Shown here: in pieces, positions 1 to 11,000 of the stretch | Layout: each line of letters starts with the position of its first letter | Position numbering within the stretch: position 1 is the stretch's first letter | Assembly (NCBI RefSeq): GCF_009389715.1 | Contig: NC_052401.1 | Coordinates: 5,188,071-5,252,070, forward strand | Length of the DNA: 64,000 nucleotides | Origin: Phoenix dactylifera | Taxonomy: Eukaryota; Streptophyta; Magnoliopsida; Arecales; Arecaceae | Direction of reading: 5' to 3' | The notes under the pieces: generated by a model | What the model was told of the DNA's origin: nothing | What the model saw: only the letters and a program-made list of their open reading frames with translations | Databases searched by the model: none | Position numbers and translations under genes: made by a program

Positions 1-3000
1 CCTAGCAAATCATAACTTAGCTACAGGCCAGTCGAGTTCTTGCAGCACCAGAATAACTATATATGGCTTTCATGTAAACCGCTGAAACTTTAGCTTTTAG
101 TCAAATAAGCTAAATCTCAAACCCCACCACATGATGAATTATCGAAAAACTTTTATCTTAATCTGAACTATTATCTTAAGCTCCAGGGCCTTGGGCTTAA
201 ATCATATCTGAAATGCAAATGCATGAAGATAAAGATAGGTTAGCAGGATAAAATTCAATTCACGCTTCTGTTTTCAACAAGCGTACAGTCTGTAGGACTT
301 TTTCTTTAGTAGAAATTCTTCCATTTGGAAATATACCAGAAGAAATGTGTCTCTTCCGAGACCTGGACCAACAAGAAGGCAATCAAACCTTTGCATCCAC
401 TTTGTAACTTCACCAACAACCTTACCAAAAACTGATGCTTTCTCATCATCCCTAAGAAATCAAGTCATGCAATTAGCCTAGATTGTCAGGTTCACAAGCT
501 CATTAAGTCAAGCTAGTAAAAATTACCTTACTCCATATGATTCTTCTAAAACAGGGTGCACAATTAACTCAGGACTATAGCTTTTTATTATTGTTATAGC
601 TAATAGGAACCCTTGCGGGCTGCATGCATGATTTTAAAAATTTTCTAGAAATCAGGAGAAGTAATTAAAAATTAAACTCTTTAATTTTCATGCATGCATA
701 AGATCTGATCTCTGCCATAAAAATAAGAATCAGGATTTAAATATTTATGTAAGATATGAAATTATGATTATATGTTTAACATACAATCCTGAAATTTCAG
801 TAACCATGTTTAAGATTTAATCTTAATTTCTAATGAGATCAAATCTCATACCTGATTCGCTGGAGGTCTTTGATGACTCCTTGATCACACTCTCTAGCCG
901 CACACGCATCCGGCCTATACGGATCGTTCATGCGAAGCTCCAGAAAGATCAACGTCTGTGGGAGTGCTAGCTCGCGCAGAGGTGCTGCAATGGCTGAACC
1001 TTTCTCTTTCGAAACACTCAACCTTTGATCATTCTTTGAGAAGATGAAGGATGGAGATGAAGGAGAGGAAAGAGAATAGGAGGATGGCCCAATCTCAGAA
1101 TTTTTAGAACCCTTTTGAAAACCCCAAGATGCATCTATTGAACCCTAGGCGTGGAGGTCCTTTTATAGCCTTCGGCACCCACGCCACACACCTATTTTTG
1201 CCAACTTATTTGGCTGATAAAATCTCCAAAATTTTTTAAAAATACGGCATCTAAGAGGAGAATAATCCCTCTTAATTGTGCGCTATGAATCCCGACATTT
1301 TAGGGATTCATGTGCCATCAATTTGGGTGCCGCATCCCTTTCTTTCTTGACGCCGCAATCTCCTACAAATTAGGGATTTAATCCTATCCCTTTTGAAACT
1401 TTGTGGCGCCACCCCTTCTGGATTTTTATCCCACGCCTCCTCTGAATTTTCATGCCAACAATTGGCCAAAAATAAGAGGAGAGGCGCCATCAATTATTGA
1501 GATAATGATGAGGTGTTTTTCTTCTCCAAGAAAGAAAGCTAGACTCCTATAATTTAGGAATTCTTCTCCTTATCTAATTTTGAATTTTTGGACTCATAAT
1601 CCTTATCAAATAAGGACTTCTAATTGACTTGGGTCAAGCCCAATCCAATTGGGTCAAGTCTCATTAATTGCATCAAGCTCAGTCTACTTGGGTCGAACCC
1701 AATTCAATTAGGTCAAACCCTGATGTAGCCCAAATTGAATCTTATTCAATTTTGCTCAACCTAAACCCAATCATTCAATCAATTGAGTTTATTAGCAATC
1801 TAATTGCTAATTAATCCTTCAATAATTCAATAATTATTTTATTGCAACCTTTGCTTAGGATAATTTGTCAATCGAATTGACCAATGGACCTCTGGACGAT
1901 TCTTAATCATCTGTCAGCTATTTGATCAACCTAGAAACTTCTATGCGTGTGACCCTATAGGTTCGAACCTAAGCTGGTAGCACAAGAACAACTTTCTATA
2001 CTAATCGAAATGACTATCTAGCAATGGTACCCAACGTTCAGATAGGCCAAATGATTGCAAAGCAACATTCAAGAACCCTTGGACTATGGTCACCGTATAA
2101 TTCATCTCTATAACTCCGAATGCCTAGGATGACTTCAGAGTTTACTGTCAACTCTTTTAATCAGTTCATCCAATATGCGTTTCAACTTTACAAATTCTGT
2201 GACTCCTCACAAAGATTATCCTGGCTAAGATTTTGCTAAATTGAACACAAGAGCATTATCTTCTATCACCTGGAGGGGTCAATCCCTTTTTGACTCACAC
2301 ACCAATTTCGCAAGTACTTGACTGTACCAAGAACACTTTCATGACTGAATTAGAAATTCAGATAGTCCGGTACCAAAGTACAATGAGTTGCTTGCTAGTC
2401 ACCGTGGCGATCTCAGGTCGGAAGGACACTTATACCCATATCCACTCGGAACATCTTCTAACAATAGAGTGCTCCGGATCAGATCACGTTCAGTGAAATG
2501 TACTCATATACTTCACCTGTGTGGCATACTAGTGTCTCTACACTCCTTGGTTAAGAGGACAACCAACACATATGGCACACAACGACCTATACTTGATAAT
2601 GCCATTGTCCTAGTAATAACATATCGTTCGGTCGTGAACAGGTTTAAGGACTTGTAAATAAATCCTCCTTTATCATTTATAAGAGTCCTAAGGACTTCAT
2701 CACATTACATGAATTCATGAAGATGTACAAAATATGCGATGAAAAATGCCAAATAACTTTTATTATTTATTAATTTATATACATCTCAATCATCAACAGG
2801 CTGATGATTGACTTTTAGGACACAATTTCCAACAGTAGCATCTTTTGTACAAAAAACATGAGATATGTCTGCACCCTGTGGTATGCATGCATAATTGTTA
2901 GTACCTTTGATTACAAATATGCCATGCGAAATTGTGAACTCAAGTGTCCTAAAGTGTGATTGAATAGGCAAGTATTGCCTTAAAAACAAAAGTATGGACC

Positions 3001-3139
3001 AATATAATAAATGAACATTGAATGTTACAAGAGATAAAAGTACTGACAATTTTCAAGGCTGATATAACAGCAAAATATGGAGCACCTGTATACTCCTGGC
3101 ACCCACCAATAAGTGCTACCTTCCCTAAAGAAAAATTTA
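1..3139 (-). pseudogene. Partial broken second copy of NNRD
   Basis: This stretch is a diverged copy of the intact NNRD gene further right. Bases 1-169 match intron sequence at 15897-16066, bases 179-600 match 18741-19150, and 2835-3139 match 19155-19455. Copies of three exons are recognisable on the minus strand: exon 5 at 337-451 (115 bp), exon 4 at 527-600 plus 2840-2875 (110 bp in total, as in the parent), and exon 3 at 3048-3124 (77 bp). The part holding exons 6-9 (parent 16067-18740) is missing, and an LTR interrupts exon 4. Similarity stops at 3139, where a retrotransposon remnant begins. The copy probably continues left of the window. It cannot encode the full enzyme, since its 5' exons and the GGQGDILSG exon are absent. 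Confidence 0.9.
601..2834 (-). mobile_element. Solo LTR, probably Ty1/Copia, inside the NNRD copy
   Basis: A 2,234-bp insertion interrupts exon 4 of the NNRD copy. The flanks carry a 5-bp target duplication (ATAGC at 596-600, GTAGC at 2835-2839, one mismatch), and removing the insert plus one repeat restores exactly the 110-bp exon length of the parent. Read on the minus strand it begins TGTTGGAAATTGTG, a start typical of large-LTR plant Copia families; Maximus/SIRE-like is my guess. No gag-pol reading frame lies inside, so it is best read as a solo LTR left by recombination. The insertion is younger than the NNRD duplication. The short reading frames inside it are not genes. Confidence 0.8.
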
Positions 3140-5434
3140 TATTCCAGATCCATGGACGAGCACCTTGAGCACTTGAAAATTGTTCTACGCACCTTGGAGG
3201 AGCACCACTTCCACATCAAGCCTTCAAAATGCGCATTCGTGCAAACGGAGCTCGAGTACCTGGGCCACATCATTTCAGCCGAAGGAGTTCATGTAGACCA
3301 GCGAAAAATTCAGGCCATGCTTGATTGGCCATGGCCGAAAGACATCACAGCCTTAAGAGGATTCCTGGGATTAACTAGCTACTACCGGCGGTTCATGAAG
3401 AATTATGGGCTGATCGCGAAGCTGTTGATCACCATGCTGAAAAAGGGAGGTTTCATGTGGACCATACAGGCGCGCAAGGCATTTGAAGACCACAAGCAAG
3501 CTATGACGCAAACACCCATTCTTGCCTTGCCCGATTTCTCCAAATTATTCAAGGTCTGCACCGACACGAGTGGTGAAGGTATAGGTACTGTTTTGGTGCA
3601 GGAACGACGACCCTTGGCCTTCATTTCTAAAGCATTAGGGCCAAGGAAGAAAGCTTGGAGTACCTACGCAAGAGAGTTGCTGGCGGTTGTACATGCAGTG
3701 AAGGTTTGGAGGCCATACCTTCTCGGTCGACGCTTCACCGTCGTTACGGACCAGCAAGCATTTCACCATCTACTCCAGCAAAAGATAGTAACTCCCGAAC
3801 AGCATAAATTTTTGATGAAGTTGCTGGGTTTTGAGTACGACATCATATCAACCCGGCAAAGAAAACAAAGTGGCTGATGCATTGTCACGAAGGGAGAACG
3901 ATCGGATTTTGTGGGTGGCTGAGGATATAGACGAGATGCAGAATTTTGCAGCAATCAGCGGCGTTGATAGGAGGATTTGGGACCGAGTTCGCGAGGCAAC
4001 CAAGCTTGACACCCGAGCACAAGAAATCTAAGAAAAACTAGATGCAGTGGCTTCAGATGTTGCACAATTTAAGGTACACGACGTTTGGATTTTTTACATG
4101 GGGAATGTGTATGTTTCGGACGTCCCCGACTTGAGGAGAAACATCTTGGACCACTTCCACAACAGCAAGGAAGGTGGCCATTCAGGTTGGCTTCGCACCT
4201 ACCTCTGTGTGAAGCATTTCTTCTACTAGGAAGGATTGAAGCGCGACGTCAAATCTTTGGTGGCCGAGTACGAGACATGCCAGAAAACCAAATATGATCT
4301 ATGGGCACCAACCGGACTGCTGCAACCTCTTCCCATCCCAAACATGATTTGGGAAGATCTGACCATAGACTTCATCGAGGGATTACCCACAAGCAAGGGC
4401 TACGAGGTGATCCTAGTGGTGGTCGATCAGCTGAGTAAGTATGCGAACTTCCTACCTCTTAAACATCCTTACACAGCCAAATCAGTTGTACGTGCGTTCA
4501 TGGAGACTATTGTTCAACTTCATGAAGTTTCGAGGAGCATCGTCACCGACCGAGATCGAATCTTCATGAGTACTTTCTGGAAGGAACTATTTACACTGTA
4601 AGGAAGCAAAATGAAAGCCAGTTCCTCTTATCACCCATAGACTGATGGCCAGACATAGATAGTCAATAAGACTCTGGAGCAGTACCTGCGATGCTTCTGC
4701 CACGAGCAACAATCACAGTGGGAAGGCTTCTTACCTTGGGCTGAATTCTGGTACAATACTTTCTACCATTCCTCCATTAAAATGAGTCCTTCTGAGCTTG
4801 TATATGGGAGGCCCCCTCTACTATTGACTGCATATGAGAGGGGCACAGCCCGAAGTGAGGAAGTTGAGAAATAATTGTTGGCAATAGATGAAGTCTTAGC
4901 AAATGTAAAAAAGAGAGCTTCGGAAGGCACAAGAAAGGATGAAACGATACTACGACTAGGGCCGCAGAGAAGTTATCTTCAACCCCGGCCAATTTGTTTA
5001 TCTTAAGTTGAAGCCCTACCAACAAAAATCACTATAGGACAAGTTCAGCCACAAGTTATCTCAAAAATTTTATGGGCCGTTCAGAATCATGGAACGCATT
5101 GGAGAGGTCGCCTACCGACTGGAGTGCCGGCTTCATCTTAGGTTCATCCGGTCTTCCATGTATCCTGGCTAAAAGAGAAGGTTGGTGACCCATCATTGAT
5201 TGTACAAGACTTACCCATATTTGACGAAGAGGGTCGACTACTTCTTCAACTAGTTGAAGCCCTCAAGTATCGCATATGGCGATGAGGCCGAACCCAATGC
5301 AAGATATGGCAAGTCTTGATTTAGTGGGGCGGCTTGCCCAAGGAGGATGCCACATGGGAGGATTAGGATGAGGTTGCTTAGAGGTACCCCAACTTCATTC
5401 TTGAGGGCAAGGATCTTATTCAAGGGAGGGAGAA

Positions 5435-6508
5435 TGTTGAGGACCCTGGCAAGCCGAGGACGACCATGCGCCAACTGAGGGCCAAAGCGGCCAATTGATG
5501 TGCCTTGTGGCCGGTCGACCCTTGGCCGACCACGGGGTTCATCTACGACATCGGCATCACGTTGGATCCGCCCGCGCGCCAGAGCTCGTCCCCTTAACCC
5601 AACAGGCATTCGGACCTTAGTCAAAAAGCTGAGCCGACCTCAGAAAGCCAGGTCGACCTCAGAAGGCCAGGCCGACCTCAGAAGGCCAGACTGACCTCAG
5701 GCCGAGCCGACCTCAGAAGGCCGAGCTGACCTCAGGCCGAGCCGACCTCAGCCAGAGGCCAGGGCGACCTCAGGCCGAGCATACCTCAGCCAGAGGCCAG
5801 GCCGACCTCAGGCCGAGCCAACCTCGACTCTGTCAACCTTGATCTCGTCAAAGATCCCGCAGATCCTCAGAATCACACGTCCTGTGCATCCGGGACACGC
5901 ATCCCATGCATCCAGGATGCGGATCCCATGCAAAATTCGGGAGATCAAGTTGGAGGTCCTCTAGGACTCCTCCAAGCCGTTGATCGCAGCCAAATCAAGG
6001 GTGGAGAAGCCTTGCACGCAGCCACATCAGCAAGGATCCGTGGGGAGGTTGTTTTCCATGTTTATCTTAGCTTCTATGTTAGGGAGATTTACCTTATGTT
6101 GGTCTTTTATTGTAACTAGGAGTCCTAGGATTTTGATTCTATAAAAGGGGCTGTAGGGAGTCATTATCAGGCATCCCAGAGTTGAGTTTAATCTTGTTCT
6201 CTTGTGAGAGAGTCGGTCGTAAGGTTTGGACGGTATTGTGCCGATTTCGGTCCTTAGATCTTATGTTCTAGGACTTGAGCTAGTAGTTGATACATCAATC
6301 TCTACTAGATTGGGCTAGAAAGGGATCCTTTCGATTTTTTGCTAGATTTGGGCTAGTAGAGATCCTTGACTGCTCTACTAGATTGTTTTGCTTTTGATTG
6401 TTCTTGTTTGTTTGTTCTTCAATTAGAGTAGAATAAAATTCAGTTTACTTTCATTGTTGATCTTTGCATTGAATTATTCCACTGGCGTTACCTACAATCG
6501 GTCCATCA
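5435..6508 (+). repeat. 3' LTR of the truncated chromovirus
   Basis: This LTR of about 1,074 bp starts TGTTGAGGACCC just after the polypurine tract and appears to end GGTCCATCA, giving near-matching inverted ends. It carries a TATA box (CTATAAAAG, about 6139-6147) and, upstream of it, a run of short direct repeats. The right border is an estimate, because there is no second LTR to compare with. Confidence 0.7.
5629..5830 (+). repeat. Short tandem repeats in the LTR (CGACCTCAG units)
   Basis: The core CGACCTCAG and close variants recur about ten times, alternating with AAGGCCAG or GCCGAG, with units of about 17-30 bp. The block lies in the U3 part of the LTR upstream of its TATA box, where such repeats often act as enhancers in retroelements; that role is inference. 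Confidence 0.8.
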
Positions 6509-7420
6509 TCAGCGATTTCTCCAAGGATGCTCGCCAAGGAGTGAGGCATGGGGCTTGATGAGGGGCTTTGGACCGTGAGCCCCCATCAGTCATCTGTGTG
6601 CGCGAACGCCCATCATTCCGTTGGATGACCATCATTTTAGCCCTTTTATGCCCATGGAGATCCACCCTTGGGCGCCATTCAAATTCAAATGGCCGCCATG
6701 CGCGCAAGCCATGTCATCAACCGTGCGAATGGACCACTTCATTCAAGGGTGACAATCATGGGCGCCATTCAATTCAAATGGCTGTCATGCGCGCAAGCCA
6801 CGTCATCAACCGCGTGCATGGACCGCTCCATTCAAAGGTGACAATCATGGGTGCCCAAAATTGCAGCCTTGATGTGCGTCGGATGGAGCACTCTGGAGGG
6901 GCCAAGTGTCATCCAACAAGGACTCTTCATGAGGGCGTGATTCAAGGCTACATCTTTTGAATTTATGTCTTTCTGTTTGAATGTTTGAATTTGAATTTTG
7001 AATTGCTTTCGTCTTAGGTCTATATAAGGGATAGATTAGGACTATCTAAGACATCTTTTGGCATTTGTATTTCCACCTAAGTGTGTGTCGGCCTATTGGC
7101 TTGGGAGGCCTTGTGCCTGTGTATTTCGGCCTTAGGTTTGTCTAAGGCTTGGGCTAGCATTGTGATAAACTAATTCCCGCTAGATTGGGCTAGTGTCGGG
7201 ATATATCAATCCCCCAATAGATTGTTCTTGTCTTCTTTTTTTTTTGAATCAAATCAGCAAGCTTTCCTTTTATTGTGCATCTTGTGTGTGTTGATTCAAC
7301 TTGGACAAACTAAGGGATAAGCTGCAGCCAATAACCTTGATCTTGGACAAAGAGATTTTAAGTGTGCCGAATACCAAATCTATTCGGCGTTGCCTACATA
7401 TGGTCGAGGCGGCACTATCA
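6509..7420 (+). mobile_element. LTR-like fragment, relative of the preceding LTR
   Basis: This resembles a second, different LTR. It has a TATA-like TATATAAGG near 7021, and then shares the motif CTAGATTGGGCTAG and the near-terminal GGCGTT(A/G)CCTACA with the LTR at 5435-6508. It holds two 90-bp tandem copies at 6670-6848. I could not find a target duplication or a clean left border. It could be a solo LTR or a truncated piece. No coding part is visible. Confidence 0.45.
6670..6848 (+). repeat. Two tandem copies of a 90-bp unit
   Basis: The unit beginning GGGCGCCATTCAA recurs at 6670 and 6760 with a few differences, and a third partial start is visible at about 6850. It lies in the LTR-like fragment upstream of its TATA-like box. 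Confidence 0.8.
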
Positions 7421-8070
7421 TTCCAAGGGCAGATACAAAGGAGGCAAGAGGCCTATATGGTGTGGAGGCGGCCAACCGACGCACCCTACCACAGCTGCAC
7501 GAGGCACTCTCCGCCCTTTCCTTGGGAGACTGATCTACAACTTTCTAATCATCCCCAGACACGCTCCCCCATGATCCTATCTCTCATAAACACCCTCGTA
7601 ATGACACACAAGATTCTCGAAACCCAGGAGTGCACTTTTAAGACCCGTTTTTTACATGAGAAAACCGGGCCCAACTCCCATCCCCTTCTCGTCCGTGTCC
7701 GCATCTTTCTTTTGCCGTCACGAGTTTCCCGCCACCCTCCCCCCCCTCTCTCTAGAAAAAGGGGAGGAAGGAAAGAAAGCAGGAAACGAAGCCGAGCGCA
7801 AGCTCCACCTCTTTGTCATCTTCCTGCCTTCCAGGAGAAGCGATTAACCCTTAATAACCAAAATTTTACGCCCTGTTCTTCTATAAAAAGAACCCAAGGG
7901 GAGGCCACCCCCAATCACCTAACCTTATTTCTTGGATTTTGATCGGGTTTTTTTTTTTGGGGGGGGGGGGGTGGGGGGGGGGGGGTTGGCTGTTTTTGGA
8001 TGGTATTGGGTGGGGGGTGTCGTTTGAGCTTTGAATTGGTGGTCGACTTGGGTGGTGACAGAAGGGAAAG
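7421..8070 (+). promoter_or_regulatory. INT1 promoter and 5' leader
   Basis: The stretch between the LTR-like debris and the INT1 start codon holds a good TATA box (TATAAAAAG, about 7882-7890). This predicts transcription from about 7910-7920 and a leader of about 150 nt. The leader includes a run of 11 T followed by 13 G, one T and 13 G (7948-7985), which may form a G-quadruplex in the RNA. I found no upstream ATG that clearly matters. Retroelement sequence ends only about 460 bp before the TATA box. Confidence 0.6.
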
Positions 8071-11000
8071 ATGACGATCCTCTCAATGGCGGGGAGCTCG
8101 GGGACGCTGGACCTCTTGCCGAAGAGGAAAATGTCGTACTTTAGCAATCGGTATGTGGTTGGGCTCACGGTGACTGCTGGAATTGGAGGATTGCTCTTTG
8201 GTTATGACACAGGTATGGATTACTTCAGAATAAGTTGTTCATCGATCTGATAGTTTTTTTTGTCGTCTCTTTTATATGATGCTCTTGAAATAGAATTTAA
8301 GTCAAAGTTTTGATTTTGATGCACTCGAACCCCATGTTACTATTGTTGTAGGTACGTGGTTTCTTCATCTGATGGTCAAGATGGATTTTTCTTCTGTTTT
8401 TACGGTAGAGTTATAATTAAAGTTTGAATTTTTGATTGAGCGTGACCGGTATTGGTTTTGTGCTTCTTCCACTGCTGGGTAACTGCTGTTGTTGTCGTCG
8501 TCTGTCTGTCTGTCTGTTTGTTGGCTTGGCTGTTGGTTCATGAGCAAATTCTTATTTATATACGGAAAGATTCCACTAGATTGCTCTTTTTTTCAATTAA
8601 AAAAAAATCAAAAATTGAATGTTTTCAGCCCATTGTTCAAATCCTTTTTAACAATTTTTTTGGATTCATTTTTGTATGAAATTTGATATCTGATTTGTAT
8701 ACTCGGACAGAGAGAGTGTATTTTTTCCCCTTTCTTCATAAACAGTGTTGGAATTATTTGCATTTCAACCAGGAATCTCATGGTCTATTGGTTTCTCACT
8801 GTCTGGTTAATCTGTTAGAAAATAACACTTTAGATTTATTTGATTTCTTGTAAAAAAATTGCAATTTCTTTTCCGATGAAGAATTTTCCGTTCTTAACAT
8901 TGAAAAGATTGGTTGGTGGTGGATTTTTGATCTTCAGGTGTCATATCTGGCGCACTTCTGTACATCCGTGATGATTTTAAGGTGGTCCGTGAAAACAGGT
9001 TTTTACAGGTATGATATGTTCCCTGTTCCTTTTCATAATTCCGGGGAGATGCCGACATGAGAACATGGAGACATCGATGATCTCATATAATTCCAGGAAG
9101 GATTTTATGTTTTCATATGAGCCTTCTTATCACAAAAGGAAGTGAACTTATGTACTTGGTAGGAAACAATTGCAAGCATGGCATTAGTAGGAGCTATGAT
9201 TGGAGCTTCTGGGGGTGGGTGGGTAAATGATGCATACGGACGCAAGAGGGCTACTCTTCTTGCTGATGTGGTCTTCACCATCGGATCACTTGTTATGTGT
9301 GCTGCTCCAGACCCGTATGTCCTCATATTTGGAAGGCTCCTTGTTGGTTTGGGTGCTGGCGTAGCATCTGTCACTGCTCCAGTTTATATTGCTGAAGCAT
9401 CTCCCACAGAGATTAGAGGAGGTCTTGTGGGCACGAATGTACTCATGATCACTGGCGGACAGGTTCTCTCGTACCTTGTAAATCTCGCTTTTACAGAGGT
9501 AAATATAATTCATCTTGCCTTTTCCCTTTACTGCAGTGTCAGTTGTAATATTCTATTAGTTACTTGATCAACCTCTAAGTTCCCTTCCAATATGAAGCAT
9601 ATTTATCACGCCAAATCATCTATATAACTTTTCTCCAGATTGAATTTCATAAGAAGTAAATTTGGTGATTTATGCATGTAATGCAGAACTTCTTATATCA
9701 AAGGGATTAAACAAGTGACTTTGAAATTCAGCTATATAATGATATTAAAGAACTTGGTATATTGTTCAGAATCAGCCTTTTCCTTTACATCTTTGTTTTG
9801 AAGTCATTTTAAGCAATTGTAAAAGGACATTCTCATACTTGGTTCTTGGAGCCCAGCATGACCAAGTCAGCCAAGTCAAGTTTCAATTCGGTTAGTGTGT
9901 TGGACCTTTCTTTATGTTTTTGTCAATGTCTTACATATATGCATGAAAACTTTTTGGTTGCCCGGTTTTGAAGGAGCATCATCATCGTGTTCCAGAGATG
10001 CATACTTTGCAAAAAGCTTCGTGGATTAGCATCACAAAGCAGAGAAGGGAAGCTGTTTTGTTTATATTCCCTTTCACCTTTTAGACCATCAATACTTTTC
10101 TAATTTTATGTATAACTACAGATTTTGAATACACATACAGCAACATCTCGAGAAAAGTCTGCAGGTTGCACATAAATTTTAAGTAATTTTCTAAATATGC
10201 TCTGTCAATAACTGGTTGCGTTTAACATTCTTTTTGATGCATGTTACTTAATTATTTAGCATTCATTATATGTCATGAAGAAACTTTGGTCTTCCCTCCA
10301 ACTGCAGCAATGGATGATTGGTGCGCTATACCAGCCACCTGGTATTGGTGAGTGGTGACTTCGACCGTCTGTCAAATGCTAGATATTGTCTCCTTTAACA
10401 TTCATTCTTATAGCTCTTATTGTAGGCTTATACTCTCATCAATCTAGTTAATGGTTAATTCTGATAGTTCACTTCTTGTAGTTGATAATATTGTTCTGAT
10501 CCGATTGCTCTCTACTTTACATCCAGTTATGTATTATGTCAACTTTCTTTTTTAAATATTATTTAGACCAGTGACTTTGACATAAAGCCTTTCTTCAAAA
10601 AGAATTAAATGTTTAATAATTCATGCTTATTTAAGTCAACTCAATGAAACCATCAAGTAGTTCATTGAACTTATGATTCTAATAATTGCAATATTTTTTG
10701 AAATGTTTTCCAATGAAAAGTATCAGAGTCGGAGTTGCATGAATTGTTGCTTAATTTGTCTGCAGTGGCTCATACTCTCAACAGAAATAACAGAAGAATG
10801 GCTCCTTATTTGTGATTGCTAGTACTTCCAAATTCAGATTTACTAAACCGTCTCTTTTGATTAGTTTGATGCCTTATGGTGCTTTAAAAAATAGGTTGAT
10901 GCAGTAGCAAGCTAAGGCAGACGACTCGTGAATGTGGTTTAGAATTAAAACCGGTTGAGGTTGAGGCGGAGAGTGCAAGATGGAGGAAGAACACTTTAGA

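Larger units (their letters stand above)
3140..6508 (+). mobile_element. 5'-truncated Ty3/Gypsy chromovirus remnant with 3' LTR
   Basis: This is a fossil Ty3/Gypsy element missing its 5' half. In order it shows the end of reverse transcriptase (GFLGLTSYYRRF), RNase H (around 3540-3850), integrase (around 4100-4860), the conserved C-terminal integrase region, and a chromodomain-like tail around 5220-5400, which places it with the chromoviruses. A polypurine tract at 5422-5434 directly precedes a 3' LTR. The coding part is decayed, with several breaks. The left edge abuts the NNRD copy without a 5' LTR, so no age from LTR pairs can be had; it looks older than the element at 27012-37456. Confidence 0.85.
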
